A DNA stretch of 24,616 nucleotides, taken from positions 1-24,616 of the forward strand of contig CAZUDI010000056.1 of the NCBI GenBank assembly GCA_964618975.1. The letters run 5' to 3'. Under the pieces are notes generated by a model, which was given only the letters and a program-made list of their open reading frames with translations, searched no databases and was not told the DNA's origin. Of this stretch, positions 7,142 through 14,317 are shown piece after piece. The DNA is from CAZUDI01 sp964618975 (lineage in GTDB: Bacteria; Desulfobacterota; Desulfomonilia; UBA1062). The position numbers and the translations under genes are program-made. The first letter of the stretch is position 1; each line of letters opens with the position of its first letter.

Positions 7142-8080
7142 TCAGCCTTCCAGGCCCATCCGCTTCACGGACCGGTTCAGGAAGGGGATAAATTCGAGGG
7201 CGACCTTCCTGTTGCCCGCGCGGCTGGGGTGGCTGTCGCCTCCCCCCCCGGTGGGGTAGCGCGACCAGTTCGACTGACCGTGATCGGTGAGGATATCGTA
7301 GAGGTCGAAGACCACGACATTGTCGAGCTCATAGTCCTTCAGCCAGCCCTTTTCGATGTCCTTGAGCCAGTTGTTGAAGGCCCGGGCGCGCGCGCCAGAT
7401 GAAGCCGTATTCGAGCGCCGGAGAAGGGCCTTGATGCCCTCCTTGAGGCGGCCCTTGAGAGAGTGCACCGGGCTTGCCAGCGGCGGGGCCGTGACGGCCA
7501 CGAAGAGGGTTTGGGGCTGCTTGCGGAAATACTCCAGCAGGGCTGAATAGGCCGCCTGGCAGTTGGTCATGGTACGCTCGCAGTCATCCGGGTCGCCCGG
7601 AGGGCTTCCCTGAGCCAGAATCCAGTTGTTCGGATAACATGACTTGAACATGACGATACGGTTGTGCGTGCCGTCGGTGAAGAACTCGTCCTGATGGCGG
7701 CAGGTGAGAACCCTGTCCATCCGGTCGCGGAACTTGGCGTTCCAGTGGCAGATGTCGGTCTTGTCGCCTACCAGCGAGGTATAGGAGGCCTCGTGCACGA
7801 GGTAGTTGTTCTCCTCGAGCAGCCGCCGCAGTCCGCCCCCGTTGGGGTGGCTCTCATAGATGCAGTGATCGCCCCTTTCCGGGCCCGCATCCGCCAGGAG
7901 CTGCCCCCCGCAGGAGTGATGGATGAAGAGCAGGTCAATAGGCTTTTCGGGGCTTTTTTCGGCATACATCGAAAGATCCAGCGTCCTGACCGGCACGGCA
8001 TCCTCCATCACATCATTTGAATTGCAGGATATTAGCATAAGCAGCCCCGCTACCGCCACGATTAACCTCACCCCCGTCAT
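7142..8080 (-). CDS. lipoprotein SGNH/GDSL-like hydrolase, 312 aa
   Basis: A predicted outer- or inner-membrane lipoprotein facing the periplasm. The signal peptide ends in the lipobox LISC with Cys19. The mature part looks like a divergent SGNH hydrolase: LLFIHHSCGG (Ser56 the likely nucleophile, in place of the usual GDS), FKSCYPNNW (about 145, block III-like, with Asn for the oxyanion hole), and DSHPSRAGN near the end with Asp282 and His284 for the catalytic pair. Such enzymes remove or transfer acetyl groups, so a role in trimming acyl decorations made by this cluster is an inference. Eight G encode part of PTGGGGDSHP. The ATG at 8080 has AAGGGGGAATT upstream. It follows a strong terminator and has its own promoter region, so it starts a separate transcription unit. 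Confidence 0.78.
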   Translation of the reverse strand: MTGVRLIVAVAGLLMLISCNSNDVMEDAVPVRTLDLSMYAEKSPEKPIDLLFIHHSCGGQLLADAGPERGDHCIYESHPNGGGLRRLLEENNYLVHEASYTSLVGDKTDICHWNAKFRDRMDRVLTCRHQDEFFTDGTHNRIVMFKSCYPNNWILAQGSPPGDPDDCERTMTNCQAAYSALLEYFRKQPQTLFVAVTAPPLASPVHSLKGRLKEGIKALLRRSNTASSGARARAFNNWLKDIEKGWLKDYELDNVVVFDLYDILTDHGQSNWSRYPTGGGGDSHPSRAGNRKVALEFIPFLNRSVKRMGLEG

Positions 8081-8154
8081 AATTCCCCCTTCTTATGATT
8101 GTGCCCGAAGGCTCCGCCATCGAGGGTGACTGAACCCATTTGGATATCATCTTT

Positions 8155-8202
8155 ATTATACGCTGCTTGAAAAACATACTCCCTGATGAGGCACCTCATC
8201 AG
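8155..8202 (-). promoter_or_regulatory. candidate promoter with palindromic activator/operator site
   Basis: On the minus strand a perfect -10 box TATAAT lies at 8160-8155. There is no good -35 hexamer at the expected place. Instead a perfect inverted repeat, CTGATGAGG-TG-CCTCATCAG (minus-strand reading), occupies 8202-8183. Its centre falls about 44 bases before the predicted start point, where class II activators bind. The transcript would have a leader of ~65 bases to the lipoprotein ATG at 8080. The repeat could alternatively be an operator or a leader hairpin for the upstream promoter. Confidence 0.4.
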
Positions 8203-8242
8203 CCTACCCCTTCTGGTCGGCAGCTCTGCGCAAAACCTTGAC

Positions 8243-8273
8243 TATATAACATACATCTTTTCGCTTAAGTCAA
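8243..8273 (-). promoter_or_regulatory. candidate sigma-70-type promoter upstream of the lipoprotein gene
   Basis: Minus strand: TTGACT (8273-8268), an 18-base spacer, then TTATAT (8249-8244), with TATATA one base further. This is a fair -35/-10 pair about 165 bases before the ATG at 8080. It lies downstream of the terminator, where a new transcription unit is expected. The rest of the 8081-8393 gap holds the palindrome at 8183-8202 and no gene. Confidence 0.4.
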
Positions 8274-8393
8274 GCTTCCCCAATAAAGACAGCGTATTCA
8301 CTGCATCTTCAATCATTCCATATTGTTATATCCTATGACTGCCACCTCCTCCTCTCCGAGCAGGCAAGTTTGCAGACACAATAAAGAGAAATA

Positions 8394-8431
8394 AAAGGCC
8401 TGGCCGGCTCGTACGAGCCGGCCAGGCCTTT
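8394..8431 (-). terminator. rho-independent terminator, perfect 38-bp palindrome
   Basis: The arms AAAGGCCTGGCCGGCTCGT and its exact reverse complement meet with no spacer. They form a GC-rich stem of up to 17-19 bp. Reading the minus strand, it lies 24 bases after the stop at 8456 and is followed by TTTTATTTCTCTTTATT. It ends the transcript of the large secreted protein. The reverse orientation has only AAA upstream, so its activity for plus-strand transcripts is doubtful. Confidence 0.92.
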
Positions 8432-8455
8432 GGCTGCCGATTACTATGGATGAAT

Positions 8456-11400
8456 CTACTGCAGCGACAGCGTCATACTGACGCCTCCGGGGGCCTGGGG
8501 GGCCACCAGATCGGCCGGGGCCTCGCCCGGGTAGACAGCCTCGAGCTCGGCCGACAGGCTGGCATCGACACTGTCGACAAGATGGTTGTGCACCTCGATC
8601 GCCAGCACGTTCGTGCCGGGGCTGAGCTGGTCGCGATAGGCTGTCAGGTCGATCTGCGCGGTCTCGGGGTAGTAGACCCAGGCGCTCGTGCCGGTGTTGT
8701 AGGACGGAGTGCCAAAGAGGTTGGCCGACCGCCCGATCTCCTGCCCGTTGAGATAGGCCACATAGCCGTCGTCATAGGTGATGCTGAGGCTCAGGGACTC
8801 GATTTCGGATGGATCCTGGACGGTAAAGGTCCTGCGGGCATAGACCGTGAGGTAGCTGTTCTGCATGTCAGAAAGCTGCGTGAGGTTGTCGGCCGTCGTG
8901 CCGTAGCCGATACCCGTGGGGCCGCTCAGCCAGGAAGCGTCGTCGAAGGCAGCCGTGGTCCACCCGCTGCCCGGGCTAGACGTGCCCTTGAAATACCTCC
9001 AGGTGTCGCCGGCGGCGATGATCGCGAGCGTCTGGCCTATGGCGGGGTCTTCCTCCTCCTCACCGGTGCTGGAGGAGGCGCTGTTGGACAGCCCCGACTC
9101 GTTGCCGGCGCTGTCATAGGCGGAAACCGCATAGGTGTAGGTGGTCGAGGGTGCCAGGCCTGTATCGATATAGGTAAGAGAGGCGCTGGAGTCGATGCAG
9201 GCGCCGTCACGGTAGATGCGGTACCCCTGGACCCCGGTGTTGTCGCTCGCGGCCTGCCAGTTAAGCGTGATCGACGTCGAGCCATCACTGGCGGCCACCA
9301 GGCTGTCCGGGGCGGTGGGTGGCTGGCTGTCACTGCTCAGGCCGGACTCGTTGCCCTGGGAGTCGACGCTGGTCACCACATAGCGGGTGGTGCCGCCCGT
9401 ATTTCCGAAACAGTCCACCCAGCTGCAGGCAGCCGTGCTGAAGGCGCCCGCCGGCACCGAGGCGATGCGGTTTGTCTGGGTGATCTGGGGCGTGGCCCCA
9501 TCTTCGGCGTAGATGTTGAAATACCTCACCAGCTCACCTGCCGGCTTGGTCCACTCGAGGGTGTACTGGCCGGCGGCGCTCGCCGGGGACTTGCGGTGCG
9601 TCCAGGTCAGCCCCACCGGCATGGGCGGGGCGGCGGTGTAGAAATTGCCGTCCGCGCCGGGAGACTGCGGGTAGCCCCGGCTCTGGGTGCCGCTACCGCT
9701 GCCGCCCGTGACCGTGATACGGAAGACATTCGACAGGCTGCGGCTCTCCAGGCCGGAATGCTCGATGGAAGTCACGCCGTAGTACCAGGTCCCTTCTCCC
9801 GGGCTGTCGCTCAGTTCCCAATAGGTGTTCTGGCCGGAGCGGAAGGTGCCCTCCGCGAAGTCATAGCGCTCAAAGATATCGTGCTCGGCACCTGCCACCG
9901 GGGTCCAGGAATTCCCGTCGCTCGAGCGCCACAGTCTGAACTGCGCGATCTCGCGCGGGGGCGGGGGATTGTCGCTCTGCTCGTCCGGCCAGCCCCTGAG
10001 GGTGTAGCCGCGGGGGCTGGCCTGGTCGAGACGCCAGTCGACCCGCGCCCTGACGGTGCCGCCGGCGGCCGTGCAGGCCGTCATCTCCGGTGGATAGGGA
10101 TAGTAGGCCACGCTGTAGAAGATGTCCGGGTGCGTCGCCCCGCTGTTGAGGAAGGTGGAGTGCCAGACGGCCTTGGTGCCGTCGGGGCTCTGGGAGGGCC
10201 GCACATGCGACTGGTAGGTGCCGGTGTACTCGGCGTGGGTGTAGTTCAGGATGATCTGCGAACCGGGGTCGCGGTAGTTCTGTGTGCGCAGCGAGGTGGT
10301 CCCGCTGGACGAGATGCTCCAGTCACTGAAGGCATGCCAGTCATGGTGCAGCGCCCCGCCGCCATAGGTCTCCACCTGGAAACGGCGCGCGGCCAGATCG
10401 TAGATTCCGGTGCCCAGGGGGATGGCCTGCACGCTGGAGAAGAGCATCAGCCGGCCCCACCTGTCGGGCGTGAAGTGCGACCAGTAGCCGGAACACTGGG
10501 TGGCATCGTCGCCGTCGTCACACCAGGGGTCAAGGCCGGTGAGGTCCTGGGTCTTGCAGTTCACCGGCTCCAGCTCGCCGCCCCAGTTGTAGGGCGCCGT
10601 GCGATCGGCGGTGTGGGCGGAGCCCCCATCGGCGGCACTGCCGCTGATGCGCGTGCGCCACCAGGTCCCGTCGGTGACCTCGGGCATGATGAAGAACCAT
10701 ACGTCGTCGCCGGCGCCGGTCAGAAACTGATCGTGGTAGAAGTTGCTGCCGCTCGTAGGGCGGCTGGCGGTCTTGCCCCAGTAGTTGTCGAAGGGCCGGT
10801 TGGAGGAATGCCCGTCAGGGTCGTCGAGCCGGGCACCGGCCTCCGGATACACGGTGGCGGGGTACCACCAGGACTCGTTGGACCAATTCGTGGCCACGAT
10901 CTTCTTGCCGTCGGCCGAGATGGCCTTCTTGAGACCCAGCTCGCCCATGGTCGAGGGAAAATGCAGCAGCAGGCTCCTGGTCTCCGTCGTATCCCCTACG
11001 GTCACCTTGTACAGGTCGCTGCTGCTGAGGCCCTCATAGGCATAGTTACGACCGAACTCGTAGTAGACGTCCGGCAGCACCGGGGACCAGGTCATGTAGT
11101 CCGCATGGGTCACGGTGCGCGCCGGCGCGTTCCGGAGGGTGCGTAGATGCGAGCCGTCGGCCTTCATGACCATCCACAGCCCGTAGTTCAGATAGTTGGA
11201 GGAAAAGGCGTTGGTGGTGCGCTTGGAGTGGAAGGAAAAGCGCTTGCCGTCGGCGCTCCACTGCGGCCAGGATATGTCCGGTAACGTATTGTATATACTG
11301 GTTGACGGCGTGAGGCGCCAAACTTCCCTCCCGGTGGTGGCATCCTGGTAACACAGGGTTTCCGGCTGCCAGATATAGTTGTTATCATTGTCTTCAAGGT

Positions 11401-11545
11401 ACTGCGGCCCCCAGGCTGCCGTGCCCTGCCGGGCCTGTCGCGCGATCACCTCGTCCAGGTTTTCTGTCGCCCCGAAACAGGGCACCGCGCCCACGATGAA
11501 CAGGAGCAGGTAGGCTATCCCCAGGAATTTCTGCCTTGTTGTCAT
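8456..11545 (-). CDS. large secreted beta-propeller / fibronectin type III / jelly-roll protein, 1029 aa
   Basis: A secreted, non-enzymatic-looking multidomain protein. It has a signal peptide (about residues 1-26: basic MTTRQK, hydrophobic core, then CFG-A) and a TolB/WD-like propeller region (about 45-475) with blades such as SWPQWSADGKRFSFHSK and RPSQSPDGTKAVWHS. Three FN3-like domains follow (about 490-615, 640-740, 741-823); the last is classical (APDSL...YRIYRDG...YAVSAYDSAGNESG). After a short acidic GEEEEDP linker comes a C-terminal jelly-roll domain (about 850-1005) with GIGYGTT, VYARRTFTV and TYDDGYVAYLNGQEIG, as in galactose-binding-like modules of secreted proteins. A role in binding the exopolysaccharide is inference. 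The tail has no PEP-CTERM motif. The start has GGAGGGAGAAAGC before ATG, a sigma-54 promoter lies ~52 bases upstream, and a strong terminator follows, so it can form its own unit. Confidence 0.9.
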   Translation of the reverse strand: MTTRQKFLGIAYLLLFIVGAVPCFGATENLDEVIARQARQGTAAWGPQYLEDNDNNYIWQPETLCYQDATTGREVWRLTPSTSIYNTLPDISWPQWSADGKRFSFHSKRTTNAFSSNYLNYGLWMVMKADGSHLRTLRNAPARTVTHADYMTWSPVLPDVYYEFGRNYAYEGLSSSDLYKVTVGDTTETRSLLLHFPSTMGELGLKKAISADGKKIVATNWSNESWWYPATVYPEAGARLDDPDGHSSNRPFDNYWGKTASRPTSGSNFYHDQFLTGAGDDVWFFIMPEVTDGTWWRTRISGSAADGGSAHTADRTAPYNWGGELEPVNCKTQDLTGLDPWCDDGDDATQCSGYWSHFTPDRWGRLMLFSSVQAIPLGTGIYDLAARRFQVETYGGGALHHDWHAFSDWSISSSGTTSLRTQNYRDPGSQIILNYTHAEYTGTYQSHVRPSQSPDGTKAVWHSTFLNSGATHPDIFYSVAYYPYPPEMTACTAAGGTVRARVDWRLDQASPRGYTLRGWPDEQSDNPPPPREIAQFRLWRSSDGNSWTPVAGAEHDIFERYDFAEGTFRSGQNTYWELSDSPGEGTWYYGVTSIEHSGLESRSLSNVFRITVTGGSGSGTQSRGYPQSPGADGNFYTAAPPMPVGLTWTHRKSPASAAGQYTLEWTKPAGELVRYFNIYAEDGATPQITQTNRIASVPAGAFSTAACSWVDCFGNTGGTTRYVVTSVDSQGNESGLSSDSQPPTAPDSLVAASDGSTSITLNWQAASDNTGVQGYRIYRDGACIDSSASLTYIDTGLAPSTTYTYAVSAYDSAGNESGLSNSASSSTGEEEEDPAIGQTLAIIAAGDTWRYFKGTSSPGSGWTTAAFDDASWLSGPTGIGYGTTADNLTQLSDMQNSYLTVYARRTFTVQDPSEIESLSLSITYDDGYVAYLNGQEIGRSANLFGTPSYNTGTSAWVYYPETAQIDLTAYRDQLSPGTNVLAIEVHNHLVDSVDASLSAELEAVYPGEAPADLVAPQAPGGVSMTLSLQ

Positions 11546-11596
11546 GCTTTCTCCCTCCGGTGTCTTTGGCTTCTCTGGTGTTCTGGGGGATCAATC

Positions 11597-11612
11597 TGCA
11601 ATTTATATACCA
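11597..11612 (-). promoter_or_regulatory. sigma-54 (RpoN) promoter
   Basis: The minus strand reads TGGTATATAAATTGCA, which fits the sigma-54 consensus TGGYRYRNNNNTTGCW at every defined position, with GG and GC ten bases apart. It lies 52 bases before the ATG at 11545, giving a short leader that contains the Shine-Dalgarno. Sigma-54 control together with the PrsK/PrsR two-component pair is known for exosortase/PEP-CTERM loci, which supports the call. An enhancer site for the activator would be expected 80-200 bases upstream (about 11690-11810), but I could not identify one. Confidence 0.72.
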
Positions 11613-11888
11613 TGATCACACAGGGAGTGCCGTCGAATCCGGATGCCGCTTCCAGGGTTGGTCTCCGGCAGCGTTGGGGCTATTCTGCCGCCGCGCCGCG
11701 GGGGACATCTCTTCCCAGATGCTGGGCGCTTTTGTGACCCGGTTGCCCACGGCGGGGAGGTGTGTGCAACCCGGAGTATTTTCACCCTCCTCCCGCCTGA
11801 TCGCAGAAGGCACCTCCGGGCGGACAGTTGTCCATTGTGCAGTTTTCATTGTGAAATTTATCGGATTACAAATCTGTGCGGAAACATG
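11613..11888. other. intergenic region with possible glycosyltransferase relic
   Basis: No intact gene is seen between the sigma-54 promoter and the GNAT stop at 11889. One minus-strand frame starts at a GTG at 11785 and reads VKILRVAHTSPPWATGS. This looks like the N-terminal strand of a GT4 glycosyltransferase. It loses any resemblance afterwards and stops at 11603, inside the promoter. Shifting frame gives APSIWEEMS, which would also fit such an enzyme, so a frameshifted remnant is possible but weakly supported. Confidence 0.15.
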
Positions 11889-12665
11889 TCATTTTCGTTC
11901 AGTGTTGTCCGGGCGTTCCCCCTCCCTCCCGCTGGAGGAGGGATCAGGGGGATGAACCCCAGGGCAGGTTTTTGACCCTCGCTGCCGCTGCAGGCGGCGG
12001 GGAGTTCGACCATCGGGCGCTGCAACATTCAGCCCCCAGGCTTGAAGGCCCCGGGACAGGATGACCTTGTGGAAGAACCTGCTCCTGATGAAGGTGACAT
12101 CGCCCACCCGATCGGCCCCCAGTTGACGCAGATTGCCGATCTGGACCCGGTTGTCGTGGTTGACGGCGAGATACAGCGCGCTCAGGCCCTGACCTTTCAG
12201 GGCAGCGAGCTGGTGTACGATCAGGCCCTTGCCGACGCCTGAATTCCTGCAATCCGGCCGCACAAAGTGACGGAAGCCATAGGCGTTGCCGCGCGGCAGA
12301 TCGAAGGCCAGCGTTCGCGTGCCGGTGATGTGCATCTCGGTCGTGCTGTAGAGGGCATAGCCCACCGCCCGGCCGTCGCGACGGGCGAGGGTGACACGCC
12401 AGGAGCCGCCCTCCAGCTTTTCCCGGAGTTGTTCCCAGGCATAGACCTTCAAGTCCATCCGGGGATCGGCGTGCAGGGCCTGCACCTCCTCGAGCCCCGC
12501 TGTCTCAAAGACGAGCGGGAACCCGGTCTTTCGAGGAAGACGAACCTTCCCGGTATCCAGCCGGAAGACAAGCACCTTCTGATAGTGCACCAGCCACCGG
12601 GGCCTCAGCCGGCGCCTGATCTCGCCGAGAGCCGGAAGGCCGATGGTCTCAGCGGGGTTCCACAT
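11889..12665 (-). CDS. GNAT family N-acyltransferase, about 258 aa
   Basis: A GNAT-fold acyl-CoA-dependent transferase. The acceptor-binding half covers about residues 50-130 (WRVTLARRDGRAVGYALYS as central strands). The CoA site follows: FVRPDCRNSGVGKGLIVHQL is the R/Q-x-x-G-x-G/A-like loop, then LYLAVNHDNRVQIGNLRQLG is the typical helix after the last strand. I chose the ATG at 12665, which overlaps the end of the PaaK-like gene by 17 bases and implies translational coupling; no clear Shine-Dalgarno is seen, as expected for coupling. The last ~40 residues are Pro/Arg/Gly/Ser-rich and look like read-through rather than domain, so the original stop may have been lost. Pairing with an acid-activating ligase suggests that it uses that enzyme's product. 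Confidence 0.8.
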   Translation of the reverse strand: MWNPAETIGLPALGEIRRRLRPRWLVHYQKVLVFRLDTGKVRLPRKTGFPLVFETAGLEEVQALHADPRMDLKVYAWEQLREKLEGGSWRVTLARRDGRAVGYALYSTTEMHITGTRTLAFDLPRGNAYGFRHFVRPDCRNSGVGKGLIVHQLAALKGQGLSALYLAVNHDNRVQIGNLRQLGADRVGDVTFIRSRFFHKVILSRGLQAWGLNVAAPDGRTPRRLQRQRGSKTCPGVHPPDPSSSGREGERPDNTERK

Positions 12666-14004
12666 GGGAGATCGAAAAGCGGTATTTGCCGGATCGATCC
12701 TGCTCGAGCCGCTCCACGGGGCGCAGCTCGATGTGCGCAGGCCCCCCCAGGGCCCTGGAGAGCTCGTCAAGCAGCCGCTTGCGGCTGGTGTCGGTGAAGT
12801 GGTCGTCCGGCACGAGGTTGACCTGCAGCTCGTCGATGCCCCTCTGGATGAGCTGCAGCTGCTCGATCCCCGGGATGGCCCCCAGGGTCCGCTCGATCAG
12901 CGAGATCCCGGCCACCAGACCCCCGTCCTTGCTCACCAGGAAATCGGCCACACGGCCGACCACCCGCTCCATGAGCGGCAGCCCCCGGCCGCAGGGGCAG
13001 ACCCTGTCCGTGGGCACCCCGATGTCATCCACCACGTAGCGGATCAACGGCATCGCATAGTTGAGCAGATCGGTCGCCACGATCCGGCCCTCTTCCCCGG
13101 GGGCGGCCGGGAGGCCGTCCGGGCGGATGAACTCGATATAGAGGTGTTCGATGTTGAGGTGCAGCCCGGCGTGTTCTTCACACTCCGAGGCGATCAGGCT
13201 GACCTCCTCACACCCATAGCGGTCAAAAACCCTCACCCCGAAGACCTCCTCCATGAGGGCGCGCTCCTGGGGCAGCAGCATCATGGAGGTGGAAACGATC
13301 CCCCGGGGTCGGATATCATCGATGCCCCTGTCCCTGGCACAGCGCGCCAGCAGGTACAGCGAGTGTGCGTGGCCGAAAAGCAGGGTGGGCCGGACCACGC
13401 GCCACTGCCGGGCGAATTGCTCCACCGCCGCAGCATCGAAATGCATGGTGTCCAGGAAGATCACCGGATTGAGGAGCCAGCGCTTGAGATAATCCTTCAG
13501 CCCCCGCCTCTCCGGGGGGTTGCCCCAGACGGCCCCGATGGGCTCGCCTGCCTCCCACCCCGCCCACCGGTCGCTCCTGCGGGCGCAGGCGTTCTTGAGT
13601 TCGCTGCACTCCTCGGTCTTGTAGATCATCAGCGAGGTGCCGGTGGAACCGCCGGTGGTCGCCCGCAGCAGGCCCTCCTTATCAAAGCCGCGCGCGATGA
13701 TCCCGTCCACGTTGCGGCGTACCGCCTGCTTGGTCAACAGCGGCAGTCTGAGGAGGTCTTCCGGGCACCGGATATCCCCGGGCACCACCCCTGAGCGCTC
13801 AAAGGTCTGCCGGTAGAAGGCCGTGTTCCGGAAGGCATGCGCGATAATCGAGAGCAGACGCCCCCACTGCCGCTGCCTTAAGACCTCCTCCGGAAGGAAC
13901 TGCGTCTTTTCCAGGGCTTTCCAGTAACCCACCAAGGGGCTGCCGATCTTCAGCGCATGCACGGGTTCGATCAGTTCCCGCCGGACATGGGGCATCAGCC
14001 GCAT
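12649..14004 (-). CDS. PaaK/CapK-like adenylate-forming ligase, 451 aa
   Basis: A member of the phenylacetate-CoA-ligase/CapK branch of adenylate-forming enzymes. It would activate a carboxylic acid as an acyl-adenylate and probably load it onto CoA. Visible: the ATP P-loop TTGGSTGTS (residues 116-124), FDRYGCEEVSLIASEC (adenine/acid pocket region), GRIVATDL and PLIRYVVDD (ribose Asp and conserved Arg), and CPCGRGLPLMERVVGRVADF preceding the mobile C-terminal domain. Such genes recur in capsule and exopolysaccharide clusters with unknown acids. Start choices are GTG 14016, ATG 14004 or ATG 13995; 14004 has GTGGGG at a good distance. The GNAT gene overlaps its 3' end, suggesting a two-step activation/transfer pair. 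It could instead amidate or work on an amino acid. Confidence 0.9.
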   Translation of the reverse strand: MRLMPHVRRELIEPVHALKIGSPLVGYWKALEKTQFLPEEVLRQRQWGRLLSIIAHAFRNTAFYRQTFERSGVVPGDIRCPEDLLRLPLLTKQAVRRNVDGIIARGFDKEGLLRATTGGSTGTSLMIYKTEECSELKNACARRSDRWAGWEAGEPIGAVWGNPPERRGLKDYLKRWLLNPVIFLDTMHFDAAAVEQFARQWRVVRPTLLFGHAHSLYLLARCARDRGIDDIRPRGIVSTSMMLLPQERALMEEVFGVRVFDRYGCEEVSLIASECEEHAGLHLNIEHLYIEFIRPDGLPAAPGEEGRIVATDLLNYAMPLIRYVVDDIGVPTDRVCPCGRGLPLMERVVGRVADFLVSKDGGLVAGISLIERTLGAIPGIEQLQLIQRGIDELQVNLVPDDHFTDTSRKRLLDELSRALGGPAHIELRPVERLEQDRSGKYRFSISHVEPR

Positions 14005-14171
14005 AATCCCCCCCACTGCAAAGCGACCGTCACCTCTTCTATCAGCTCCATCATTTCCTCTCTCCGAACCAGGGGCATCAGCGGCCTTGTGCCTTCCGCT
14101 GACAATCCGCCGGCCGCAGGCACTTTCGTCCTCCGCATCAAAGGTCCTTTCACCGTACCAAAGGCATGCAT
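13995..14171 (-). CDS. possible small protein, 58 aa
   Basis: An unrecognised short frame upstream of and overlapping the PaaK-like start. The ATG at 14171 has GAGGAG about 10 bases upstream, and its stop at 13995 overlaps the ATG at 14004 by 10 bases, which would allow coupled translation. The peptide has a helical, acidic stretch (RREEMMELIEEV). No domain is recognised. It may be chance coding in a GC-rich leader; the Shine-Dalgarno and overlap are the only support. Confidence 0.3.
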   Translation of the reverse strand: MHAFGTVKGPLMRRTKVPAAGGLSAEGTRPLMPLVRREEMMELIEEVTVALQWGGLCG

Positions 14172-14209
14172 CTCATCCAATCTCCTCAAACACCGGCTTC
14201 ACATTGTCT

Positions 14210-14226
14210 CCTTTGAGGCTCAAAGG
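14210..14226 (-). promoter_or_regulatory. inverted repeat covering a Shine-Dalgarno-like sequence
   Basis: CCTTTGAG-C-CTCAAAGG on the minus strand is a perfect inverted repeat with a one-base centre, so the real stem is 6-7 bp. The 3' arm runs into AAAGGAGACA, a good ribosome-binding sequence followed by ATG-TGA and an overlapping GTG with a nine-codon frame. This leader between the polymerase gene and the PaaK-like gene could control translation. The rest of 14227-14317 shows nothing. Confidence 0.25.
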
Positions 14227-14317
14227 TTTACTTCCCCATGCGGAAATATCCCCCCGGTAAAGACCACAACCCGACGGGCTTCAGGCCTATTCATCATCCG
14301 CCAGGTACCGGGTGGCA

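Noticed and set aside
8081..8243. Cyclic-di-GMP (GEMM) riboswitch in the leader of the lipoprotein gene
   Set aside because: The leader has a GCGCAGAGC stretch, but none of the conserved GEMM junction sequences or helices could be laid out.
8456..8540. PEP-CTERM sorting tag on the large secreted protein
   Set aside because: The C-terminus has no Pro-Glu-Pro motif, membrane segment or basic end.
8450..11146. Very long open frame on the plus strand opposite the secreted-protein gene
   Set aside because: It is a GC-rich antisense shadow: Gly/Ala/Val/Arg-rich translation without domains, while the minus strand has a signal peptide, FN3 domains, a ribosome-binding site, promoter and terminator.
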